From contig CAZYHV010000005.1 of assembly GCA_964647485.1 (NCBI GenBank), positions 102,554-166,553 of the forward strand: DNA of 64,000 nucleotides, written 5' to 3'. Below the pieces are notes generated by a model. It ran no database searches. It had not been told where the DNA came from and saw only the letters and a program-made list of their open reading frames with translations. Positions 1 to 8,300 of the stretch are shown piece by piece. This DNA comes from FW021-bin31 sp964647485. GTDB lineage: Bacteria > Bacteroidota > Bacteroidia > Chitinophagales > Chitinophagaceae. The position numbers and the translations under genes were made by a program. Position 1 is the stretch's first letter. Each line of letters starts with the position of its first letter.

Positions 1-770
1 GCCTTTTTTAATTTTTTCATTAAAATCGTCACTATCCGATCTTGTACGGAAGCACAAATATCATTGATATTCTTCTTGATAAAATCGGGATCTTTTGCTG
101 TATTCTCTTGTACAAAATAGAGAATGGCGGTTTTTAATCCACTAAAACTAAAATCAAAACCTTTTACCTGAGGCTCCGGAAAAGAAAAGCGATGTGGATC
201 TCCCTTTTGTGCTTTTTTATCCAAAACCGGGCCACCGGGATAGGGCAACCCTAAAATTTTGGCTGTTTTATCAAAGGCCTCGCCGGCGGCATCATCCAAT
301 GTTTGTCCCAGCACTTCCATCTCTAAATAATCCTTACACAATACAATTTGCGTATGTCCCCCGGAAACAGTCAGGCATAAAAAGGGGAATGCCGGTCGAG
401 GTTCATCGATACAATTCGCCAAAACATGAGCTTGCATATGATGCACATCAATGAGTGGAATATTCAACCCTAAAGCCATGGACTTTGCAAAACTTCCTCC
501 CACCAGAAGAGAGCCTATTAACCCGGGTGCCCGGGTAAAAGCAATCGCGTCTAAATCTTCTTTTCGAACCTCCGCTTTTTTCAAAGCCTGATCCACCACC
601 GGTATAATATTCTGCTGATGTGCACGAGAAGCTAACTCGGGTACAACTCCGCCATACTGTTCATGTACCGGCTGATTGGCAATCAGGTTAGAAAGTATCT
701 GCCCATCCCTCAAAACCGCCGCACTCGTATCATCACAAGAGGATTCAATTGCTAAAATAATATCTGACAT
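1..770 (-). CDS. tsaD: tRNA N6-adenosine threonylcarbamoyltransferase TsaD (partial, 3' end off the window)
   Basis: TsaD transfers the threonylcarbamoyl group onto A37 of ANN-decoding tRNAs, together with TsaB and TsaE in the cytoplasm. The frame is open from an ATG at 768-770 to the left edge, giving the first 256 residues of a protein normally about 335 long. Visible family marks are the N-terminal ESSCDDTSAAV, the metal-binding HxxxH (H111 and H115 in HHMQAH), SGGHTQ at 136-141, and later GEAFDKTAKILGLPYPGGP and FSFSGLKTA. No frame damage is seen. The region just upstream of its start (higher coordinates) is a decayed toxin locus, so the promoter is probably within about 780-800. Confidence 0.95.
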   Translation of the reverse strand, partial: MSDIILAIESSCDDTSAAVLRDGQILSNLIANQPVHEQYGGVVPELASRAHQQNIIPVVDQALKKAEVRKEDLDAIAFTRAPGLIGSLLVGGSFAKSMALGLNIPLIDVHHMQAHVLANCIDEPRPAFPFLCLTVSGGHTQIVLCKDYLEMEVLGQTLDDAAGEAFDKTAKILGLPYPGGPVLDKKAQKGDPHRFSFPEPQVKGFDFSFSGLKTAILYFVQENTAKDPDFIKKNINDICASVQDRIVTILMKKLKK

Positions 771-783
771 GAGACAAAGGTAA

Positions 784-924
784 TTACTTTTTAGAGAGCG
801 AAAAGTTCTTATTGTAAGTGAAAAGTTGGAAGTCTGCTACTAAAGCTGTAGCTGCAATAATGCTATCAGGTAAAGCAAGGCAATGCCCGAGGCTGTAATT
901 CTCAAGAAGTTCAATATGCTCGAT
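784..924 (-). pseudogene. C-terminal remnant of a second PIN-domain (VapC-like) toxin
   Basis: This 46-residue frame has no start codon and begins directly after the TAG at 925-927 that would end the neighbouring PIN gene. It reads IEHIELLENYSLGHCLALPDS and then IIAATALVADFQLFTYNKNF, which is the typical C-terminal third of a VapC PIN domain: the acidic residue in LPDS, the IIAATAL helix, and a TYNKNF where families have LxTxNxKDF. The N-terminal two thirds, with the other acidic residues, are absent, so it cannot be an active nuclease. It is probably what is left after a deletion that joined two toxin genes. The family assignment rests on motif likeness only. Confidence 0.6.
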
Positions 925-941
925 CTACCACTTTTCCAGAT

Positions 942-1304
942 TTAGTCATTAATATTTTTAAAATGTTTATCCCGTGTTACAAAAGTAATATTATTTTGAA
1001 TGGCTATGGCTGCAATCCAAATATCATTTTCAGGTATCGGTGTTCCATTTTTCCGGAGTACAGATTTTATTTGTCCATAAATAACTGTGCTTTCTTCATC
1101 CAATGTCAGTATCTTGTAGCTTGCAATAACATTTTTCGTATTATTGACATTCTTCTTTACATGCTTAGAAAAAGCAGCACCATAATAAAGTTCTCCTATA
1201 ACAATAATAGGAATAAATATATCATTTGCCGCATCAATTCGGTCAGCTATTGCTGTATCTTCCTTTAACCAAGCAGTGATAATATTTGTATCTAAAATAT
1301 AGCT
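942..1304 (-). pseudogene. PIN-domain VapC-like toxin lacking a start codon
   Basis: A 120-residue frame encodes a recognisable PIN ribonuclease: SYILDTNIITAWLKED at the N-terminus (first acidic residue D5), VIGELYYGA with the second acid, ENDIWIAAIAIQNN with the third, and FVTRDKHFKNI near the end. It follows the antitoxin stop TAG in the same frame, with no ATG, GTG or TTG available. Reading ATGAGC instead of the present ATAGAGC would restore the usual 4-base overlap with the antitoxin, so a one-base insertion probably destroyed the start. The C-terminus also looks shifted: adding one base near 943 would give NDLNLEKW and a stop, the normal VapC ending. Initiation at the rare ATT codon near residue 3 cannot be ruled out. 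Confidence 0.65.
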
Positions 1305-1535
1305 CTATTTCCAGTCATCAGGATTAATTTCTTCGCAACCATCTTCGATGGCTTTTTCAATCAAGTCAGCATCCTCTCTGTTCCATACCCCTACAAAATC
1401 TCGGGCCGATTGTTTTTGAGCAGATTTAGTTTTTTTAACTTTCTTTAAAAAGTCTTCTATTTCAACTAAGATATGTTCATTTTTAATTGAAAGGACTTCT
1501 TCAACTAACCGTAATTTTCTCGATTCAGCATACAT
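1305..1535 (-). CDS. VapB-like antitoxin (type II toxin-antitoxin)
   Basis: A 76-residue protein directly upstream of a PIN-domain toxin frame, which is the usual VapBC order. The C-terminal part, FVGVWNREDADLIEKAIEDG and then CEEINPDDWK, resembles the toxin-wrapping tail of Bacteroidota antitoxins paired with PIN toxins. The N-terminal half is a lysine-rich predicted helix and no DNA-binding fold is obvious to me. The ATG has a strong AGGAGG six bases upstream (minus strand of 1542-1547), unusual in this phylum and in the neighbouring genes, which fits acquisition by transfer. Its partner toxin appears broken, so this antitoxin may be an orphan. Confidence 0.65.
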   Translation of the reverse strand: MYAESRKLRLVEEVLSIKNEHILVEIEDFLKKVKKTKSAQKQSARDFVGVWNREDADLIEKAIEDGCEEINPDDWK

Positions 1536-2355
1536 GATAACCTCCTGTTTTATGACGAAATTACAAGAATCTTAGCTTTAATTTGTCAGATTTCTCTACC
1601 TTTAATATTCCAAAGATATAAAAAATTATCCAAAGGCTTAATCCCTATTAAGAATGACCTGAAGTATCAATATCAGGGTCTTCACCGCTAAAAAACCCAC
1701 AATACACATTCTGACTATTTCATAAATTTGTGTGCGTTCATCGATTGCTACATTACGGTCAAAATCTTTTCGATTATAAATCCGATAATAATCAGGTCAA
1801 AGAAATCACGACTGAATTGTTTGAATATGTTACTATTTTCTTCGTGACCTGTCAACCCCTGATAAATAGCCATATAGACTTCATAGGATTTATCGACTTC
1901 TCGGTTCTTAACAACGGTCCAAAATCGGTTAACCTTGTAAATCATTCACATTCTACTTGTCTTTTATCGCTCTAACTCATTCATTACTAGTAAACGCTTA
2001 TTCTTCAACACAAAGAAGGGTTCATTGATGAATGCAGTCAAACTCACACTCAGTAATTTTTTGATAAATATAGTAAAACCCTCGCTAATCCTAAGAAGTT
2101 TATTTTATTTTTTTACCTTTTGACAATCAGGAATTTCTTCACTTCCGGGGAAATACAATTCCTTAAAGAACAGAAGAGGATCCTTAATAAAACCAAACAC
2201 TTACTATAATCTACCGGTAAAAGGCTTTCTCTAATTATAGCCGTTTTTTGCTCCCCTACAATAAATGAGTTACTTGATAAACGGGCAAAAAAAAGCTTGA
2301 GCCAACTGCATTCTGCCATGACTCAAGCCCTTTTTGTTTTCTTGTATACTTATCT
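1536..2355. other. Gene-poor stretch with decayed accessory DNA
   Basis: About 820 bases hold no intact gene that I can support. The middle (1716-1945, minus strand) contains pieces of a type I restriction R subunit, listed separately. Two more short minus-strand frames look like fragments of unknown genes: one ending GEDPDIDTSGHS near 1650 and one ending KNKRLLVMNELER near 1975. The 3' end of the GH109 gene lies just beyond 2355. The direct sign of decay is that recognisable peptide motifs switch reading frame without start codons. Confidence 0.5.
1716..1945 (-). pseudogene. Remnant of type I restriction enzyme subunit R (hsdR)
   Basis: Two peptides in different minus-strand frames match separate parts of HsdR helicase/translocase subunits. 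The first (1784-1945) reads NREVDKSYEVYMAIYQGLTG and then FSRDFFDLIII, the segment that runs into the DECHRGS helicase motif in intact proteins. The second (1716-1787) reads YRIYNRKDFDRNVAIDERTQ, which in intact HsdR lies well downstream of that motif. The DECH box and the sequence between are missing and the frame changes at the join, so this is an internally deleted, frameshifted relic. No hsdM or hsdS is present in the window. The assignment is from remembered family motifs. Confidence 0.55.
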
Positions 2356-3780
2356 CTATCCCCTCACCCCTGTATTGGCTCCTTCTTTCAAAGAAAGATC
2401 CACCGGTTTATTTGTTTTCCAGGAACCACGTGTAAAATCGGGAACATCTAAAGTCATCGATTTATTAGCTACAGAGAGGCCACTCAGCGGGAAGATACAG
2501 CTCCACAAAGCAGCATCATAAACATCTTGATCTAACGGCAAACCATTCCTCAAACAATCGATCGTTCTCCAATCCATCATAAAGTCCATTCCACCATGCC
2601 CCCCTACTTTCTTGGCCATTTTCCCTACTTTTTTAACAATCGGCACTTCATATTTCTTATGTACTCCTTGCATCTCTTCTTCATTCAGCCAATGATGCCC
2701 CCCATTAGAAATCTTACCCGGTAATGGATACTTCAAAGCCGTCCCCTCTGTACCCACAACTTTATGAATGCGAGAATACACATTGGGGGAGGTCACATCA
2801 TGTTCGATCATTATGGTTTTTCCTTGGTGAGTGCGAACCGTTGTCACATTCATATTTCCCCTGTATTGCGCTCCGACATAAGGTGCATAAAAACTATCTT
2901 TTGCTGCATATTCCTTGGCACGTTTCCCCATCATGAAGTCATTCGTAGACATGGAAACCAGGTAATCCATTTGATCTCCTCTATTTACATTCATAATCTG
3001 ACAAATAGGACCTAATCCATGTGTAGGATAAAGGTTCCCATTATGCCTTGTATTCTCTCTTAATCTCCACATCCCATAATAGCCATTCTTATTAAAATTC
3101 AAGTCATATAAATTATGATTATAGGCCCCTTCTCCATGTACAACTTCTCCAAAATAACCTTGTCTGGCCATATTGAGAGTTAGTAATTCAAAGAAATCAT
3201 AACAACAATTTTCCATCATCATACAATGCTTCTTTGTTTTCTCTGAGGTTTCTACAACCTGCCAGCACTCTTCTAAAGTCAATCCAATCGGCACTTCGCA
3301 ACAAACATGCATACCGGCTTCCATCGCATACAATGCCATAGGCGTATGTAAATCCCAGGGGGTCGCAATAAATACCAAATCCAAATCTCCGCTGTCACAC
3401 ATGTCTTTCCAGGCATCGGCTTTATCGGTATACACCTTAGGATGATGTCCTGCATCTTTTGCCATTTTCTCCGCCTTTTCCGCATGATCTCTACGAATGT
3501 CACAAACTCCTTTCACTTCCGCTCCTTCCAATTTGGTAATGGCATTCAAATGTGTAGGTCCCCGCATTCCTAAACCTATAAACCCCACTCGTACCGTATT
3601 TAATTTGGGTGCTCTATACCCACTCATATTAAAATGTGTACTTTTTTGATTCGGATAAAGAAAACGACTTATTTCTTCTTCCTTCAAATCTTTAGCAGAG
3701 CTTTTAATAAGGCCACTACTTAAAAGACTAAGTCCTGTCAATCCGGTAAATTTCAAAAAGTTTCTACGATCGTTTTTCAT
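2356..3780 (-). CDS. Gfo/Idh/MocA family oxidoreductase, glycosyl hydrolase family 109-like
   Basis: A 474-residue protein with a twin-arginine signal: RRNFLK at 5-10, then a hydrophobic stretch to about residue 28, so it is probably exported folded with its cofactor. A Rossmann domain follows (VGFIGLGMRG at 65-74), then VPIG where relatives have EKP, and a long C-terminal domain with GGHGGMDFMMDW. Length, Tat signal and these motifs match GH109 enzymes, which use NAD in a redox-assisted cleavage of N-acetylgalactosaminides. Activity on that substrate is inferred from the family and should be treated as likely, not certain. Two LacI-type operator-like palindromes lie about 130-160 bases upstream. 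Confidence 0.85.
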   Translation of the reverse strand: MKNDRRNFLKFTGLTGLSLLSSGLIKSSAKDLKEEEISRFLYPNQKSTHFNMSGYRAPKLNTVRVGFIGLGMRGPTHLNAITKLEGAEVKGVCDIRRDHAEKAEKMAKDAGHHPKVYTDKADAWKDMCDSGDLDLVFIATPWDLHTPMALYAMEAGMHVCCEVPIGLTLEECWQVVETSEKTKKHCMMMENCCYDFFELLTLNMARQGYFGEVVHGEGAYNHNLYDLNFNKNGYYGMWRLRENTRHNGNLYPTHGLGPICQIMNVNRGDQMDYLVSMSTNDFMMGKRAKEYAAKDSFYAPYVGAQYRGNMNVTTVRTHQGKTIMIEHDVTSPNVYSRIHKVVGTEGTALKYPLPGKISNGGHHWLNEEEMQGVHKKYEVPIVKKVGKMAKKVGGHGGMDFMMDWRTIDCLRNGLPLDQDVYDAALWSCIFPLSGLSVANKSMTLDVPDFTRGSWKTNKPVDLSLKEGANTGVRG

Positions 3781-3906
3781 AATGATGTTTTTGTAACAAG
3801 TAAAGCTCTTTCTTATAATAATTTAGGGGGTCAATTTTTTTGTAAGATAAAGGCATTCTTCAGGTATTCCAATTTTTTGAAGGAGGAATCCTTTTGAAGG
3901 AGACAA

Positions 3907-3942
3907 TGCAAACGTTTTCAATGCCTGATTCAACCGTTTGCG
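3907..3942. promoter_or_regulatory. Pair of LacI-family operator-like palindromes upstream of the GH109 gene
   Basis: TGCAAACGTTTTCA (3907-3920) and TTCAACCGTTTGCG (3929-3942) each have the central CG and flanking A/T symmetry of LacI/CcpA-type operators. Their centres are 22 bases apart, about two helical turns. They sit in the 179-base gap between the GH109 gene and the AAA+ ATPase gene, both on the minus strand. The outer halves also pair as an inverted repeat (GCAAACG with CGTTTGC), so a hairpin followed by T6 on the plus strand is an alternative reading. No LacI-type regulator gene is in the window. Confidence 0.45.
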
Positions 3943-3959
3943 CATTTTTTAATAAAAAA

Positions 3960-5087
3960 TTACAACTTTCTTCTCAACCAATATTCATACATCGGATCCA
4001 GAAAAACCAATTTTCCCGACTCCTCATCAATCAATTCCATCTCGATTAATCGTTTTTTTATACTTACCACATGGGCTGAACTATTCAATCTGTATTTATC
4101 GAGTACGGCTCGGGAAGTCAATTGCTTTTCTCCCGAAAGAATTGCTCTTAACAAGCTAATCTGTGCAGCAGACAGTGTCTCTGTAGTATTCGAAAATAAA
4201 AGACTCAACTGATTAATCAACGATTCATGCGCTTCATAAACAATTTCTTCACGACACTTTTTATCGGTTCTAAACCAGGATTGCTGGGCTAATTGTTGCA
4301 CATAATAAGGGTGATTATCAGCTAATTGAGCAATCAGAGTAGCTGAAGCTTTGCCTATTTTTTTCCCGGTATCTGTAAATCTTTTTTGAATAAAAGTAAC
4401 CCAGTCGGCGGTCTTAATCTTTTCTAATAAGATCAAATCCCCAAATTTATAAAACGGCATAGAAGGATTAGAAAAGATATCCAATAACATATTCCTTTTG
4501 CTACCATACAGACAATAAGTGACCTTTTGATGTCTTTGCCAATGAGATCGCAATTTCTTCTGAAATCCTTCCGGATCTCCAAAAGAGGCAATATTTTGAA
4601 ATTCATCAATACAAATAAGGATTCGCAACTTTTTACGTTGTGCTATATTTTCAGCCAAGTCCAGGATTTCATCGGGTTTCCGTTTAATTTCTTCAAAATT
4701 CAACCCAAATGTAAGTTCAGTCTGCATATCCGGAGAAAGCGTTATTTGAGGAATAAATCTTGACAAGAGATCTCCTGCATTTTTGGTTAGCTCTTCTAAT
4801 TTCGAGGAGGTACTTTCCAAAACCTTTCCCGCTAGCGCAGTATAAAATTCACTCTCGCTTCGAAGGTCAAAAATATCTAAATTGCATATTTTTATGGTCT
4901 TACTTTCTTTTGTCACCTCTTCCGTCGCTCGTTTTACTAATGACGTCTTCCCCCATCTCCTCGGAGAGACCAAAATGGTATTCATCTGAGACTTAAAATT
5001 ACGCTTCAACAATTGTACTTCCTCCTGACGATCTGTAAAATCCGGACGGGAGGCGACTTTGCCATAAATAAAGGGAGTTTGAGTCAT
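3960..5087 (-). CDS. AAA+ ATPase of the archaeal-ATPase-like family (ATPase_2)
   Basis: A 375-residue single-gene ATPase. Walker A is SPRRWGKTSL at 41-50, Walker B is RILICIDEF at 155-163, and a winged-helix-like C-terminal region follows (about 290-375, SRAVLDKYRLNSSAHVVSIKKR shortened here). The opening FIYGKVASRPDFTDRQEE is typical of the large family of P-loop proteins annotated as ATP-binding protein. Their physiological role is mostly unknown. No transposase or DUF234 nuclease partner is adjacent. Short TTAGTAA repeats, possibly operators, lie just upstream. The gene stands between a Tat-exported enzyme and smc and does not look like part of an operon. Confidence 0.8.
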   Translation of the reverse strand: MTQTPFIYGKVASRPDFTDRQEEVQLLKRNFKSQMNTILVSPRRWGKTSLVKRATEEVTKESKTIKICNLDIFDLRSESEFYTALAGKVLESTSSKLEELTKNAGDLLSRFIPQITLSPDMQTELTFGLNFEEIKRKPDEILDLAENIAQRKKLRILICIDEFQNIASFGDPEGFQKKLRSHWQRHQKVTYCLYGSKRNMLLDIFSNPSMPFYKFGDLILLEKIKTADWVTFIQKRFTDTGKKIGKASATLIAQLADNHPYYVQQLAQQSWFRTDKKCREEIVYEAHESLINQLSLLFSNTTETLSAAQISLLRAILSGEKQLTSRAVLDKYRLNSSAHVVSIKKRLIEMELIDEESGKLVFLDPMYEYWLRRKL

Positions 5088-5389
5088 GAGTAAAAATTTT
5101 ATTACAAATATAAGTAATTATTTTATTAGTAATAATTTTGTTAGTAAATTATTTGTTACTAAATATTCTTAAAAGGCCTTTTAACTAAAAGATTATTAAT
5201 ACTTTGGAGCTTACTCAAGCACTAAATTGTTTATTCATAGTTCTATTCACTGCTATAAGCACAAAGAAACGGGATAACACCAACGTCATTCAAACTTCAA
5301 TGGATTAAGGATTTCTTGTTGCTCCCAGTGTTTCCGAACAAAAGAAGAATGTCTTACCTAAATTAAAAAATAACTTTAAAATCGTTCTC
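5088..5389. other. 302-base intergenic stretch between the ATPase gene and smc
   Basis: AT-rich DNA. Apart from the TTAGTAA repeats near its left end I see no gene, RNA or terminator of note. The smc stop codon lies at its right edge. Confidence 0.5.
5126..5162. promoter_or_regulatory. Three TTAGTAA-type repeats upstream of the AAA+ ATPase gene
   Basis: TTAGTAA occurs at 5126-5132 and 5141-5147 as direct repeats and as its complement TTACTAA at 5156-5162. The last two form a perfect 7-base inverted repeat with an 8-base spacer. They lie 39-75 bases before the ATPase start, where a regulator would bind. The DNA is very AT-rich, so chance is a real alternative. Confidence 0.3.
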
Positions 5390-8300
5390 TTAATTCTTCA
5401 TCTCCAAACTCCGAAAATCTACCGGCACCAGCTTGCTCACGCCGGCTTCCTGCATGGTGACTCCATAGATCACATCTACTGCCGCCATGGTTTGTTTATT
5501 ATGGGTGACGATAATAAACTGTGATTTCTCCGAAAACTCCCGAATCATATTGGTAAACTTCCCTACATTGGCATCATCTAAAGGTGCATCCACCTCGTCC
5601 AGAATACAGAAAGGAGCCGGTTTAATCAGATAAATGGCGAACAATAATGCGATAGAAGTCAGTGTTTTCTCTCCACCGGACAACTGTGTAATTGCCGTAG
5701 GTCGTTTCCCTTTGGGTTTGGCCATAATTTCCACTCCTGTATTCGAGATATCCTCCGGATCGGATAAAAACATATCTGCTTCATCCTCTTCGGTAAATAA
5801 GGTTTTAAAGACTTTAATAAAGTTTTCTCGTACTTGATTAAACGTATCTGAAAATTTTTTATTTGCAGTATTTTCTACTTCTTTGATCGTATTCTCCAAT
5901 GAATCCCGGGCTTCCACAAGATCTTGCTTTTGCTCCGCTATAAAATCCCTTCTTTTTTTTATTTCTTCAAAAGCCTCGATGGCCGTTGGATTCACCTCCC
6001 CCATTCTTTCCAACCGTTTTTTATATTTCTCGGTTTGACTTCTTAAATAGTTGATATCTTCCTCCCCCTCGCGTTCTTCTTCCAGAATCTCTTCCAGATT
6101 AATTTGAAATTCCACATCCATTCGTTCCTTCATTCCTGAAAGCTGTAATTTCAATTCATTGACTTCTTCCTTTAGATTTCCCAAAAGATCTTCGACTTCA
6201 GTACGTTCTCGCTGTATCTGTCGAAGCAATTTTTCCTTCTCCCCTGTTTCATTTCTTATATTATCGAAAGCCTGACGTCCTTCATTTAAATCTTGTCTTT
6301 GTTTTTCTCTTTGAAAGGCAAGTGCTCTCCTATCATTTTCAGTCTCTTCAATGACAGCTTCCGTGTTTTGAATAGTCTCTTCCGCTTTCGCTTTTTTTGA
6401 TTTATTATTGGCAATTTGCTTTGTTAGTTCTTCCAATCTATTCTTTTGATATTCCAACTCCTGACGAACAGATTTTAGGAGATTCTGTTGTTGCATATAT
6501 TGAATATTCAGCTCATTATACCGACCACTCACCTCATTGTATTTTTGGTCTGCCGCCTTAAATTCAGTTTCCGCTTCTTCCAAGGCCATTAACGTGCTGC
6601 TATTCTGGTCTGAAAAAGAAGATAAATCATCTTTATAATCCGTTATTTTCTCATAATTATCCTCCAACTCCTCTTTCATCTCTTCCAGTCTTTGTTCATT
6701 AGAAGAAATAAGTGCTTTTGTGTTTTCATATTTATTTTGAACACCAAATATTCGATTTTGAAGCTGGTTAATCGCATCTCTATGTTCTTCTATCTTTTTC
6801 TCATCCAATAAACCATTATATGCTGACACTTCTTTCTTCTTTTCTGTCGTCTTCCCTTCCAAAGCATCAGTACGTTCTTTGATCTGAGTAATTTCTTCTT
6901 GCAACTTCTCTAAACTTTTAGATCTTCCCAACTTATTCCCTTCAAAGAGTCCGGCAGAACCACCTCCCATCCGCATCGTACTACGATATTTTTTCCCGGT
7001 CTTTTCAACGATAGTAATATTATTAGCTTGTTGTTCTTCTGATATAGAAGTCGTAATATAGGTACTACCCAAAAGAGATGAAATAAGAGAATGATATTTT
7101 TCATCTAATTCGAGCACTTCCATAGCGGGGATAGCATCGGGGATTTTTTCGGCAGGTGCTTTAGGTACCTCTTTGAATTGATCCAATAAGAAAAAGTGAG
7201 CTTTCCCTTTTTCCTTTTTGTCTAATAACTGAATAGCTGCTGCTGCATCTTCTAATTGATCAACCACATAATAATTCAAATAGGGTTCGAGAACACTTTC
7301 AATGGCGGGGCGATAAGCTTCTTTGCAAAAAATCAAATCCGATAAAAGTGGTGCTTCCACCTCCCATTCTGTATTTTTTTCTAAAAATTTGATACTTTCC
7401 GGATATCCTTCCAGATTATCAACCATGGACTTCAGCAACTTGTATTCATTATTCTTAGCATCCAATGTACGGTTTTCATTCACTAGCTGCTCTCTAAGCT
7501 TCTCAACCTCCGATTGCGCTGTCAAAATATTCTCCTTCGTGTCCTCTCTCTGTTCAAGCAGATCTTCTAGGTGTTCTTTTTCTTCCTCTAACTGTTCTTC
7601 TAATTGTTCTTTCTCCACATATTGCCCATCTAGTTCGTCTTTCTTCACCGCATTTTCATCTTCCAATCTGGCAATAGATTGCTGGAGATTTTGAATAGAA
7701 GTATTGGTGATGGCTACCTTCTTCTCAATATCAAATCGTTCTTGTTGTTTTTCTTGTTGCTCTTTCCTTTTGGCTTCCTGGATCTCTTTTTTTTCCTCAA
7801 AAATATGCTTTGTTTCTTCTTTTATATCCGTTAATTCTTCCAATTCCTCCAAAAAATGACTTGATTTTTCTTCTTCTATCCGAGTTTGTTCATTATTTTT
7901 CTCTACTTTCTCCTTCAAATCTTCTAATCTTTCATCTGCTCCGGAAAGAAATTCTGCTATTTGGTCTTTTTGTTCTACAGCATAGGCTAATCTTTGTGCA
8001 GCTAATTTTTTATCATTCTCTTTTCCTTGTACTTGATTAACCAGATCATTAAAAGTTTGTTGTAAATCTTGAAGTTCCTTTTCCTTTTCTGTATAAACAA
8101 CTTTTAATCGTTCGATTTCGGCATCTGTTTTCTTTAAATCTGTATCCAGTTCCTGCTTACGATCTTCCCGAGTCTGTTGTTTTTCATTCAGATCGGTAAA
8201 CCTTTGGTGAAAGCCTTCCATGGAAGCTTTCGCCAGCTCAATACTCGTTGTTTTATATTTCTTTTTTAATTTATAATAACGCTCGGCTTTTCTGGCTTGA

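Noticed and set aside
963..1268. Plus-strand open frame of 101 codons
   Set aside because: It is the mirror of the PIN-domain gene on the other strand and has a low-quality composition with no recognisable domain.
2113..2319. Minus-strand open frame of 68 codons
   Set aside because: No recognisable motif, no promoter and a composition unlike neighbouring genes; likely chance within decayed DNA.
3960..5087. AAA+ ATPase as a new defence system
   Set aside because: It stands alone without nuclease or effector partners, and the family is common and of mixed or unknown role.
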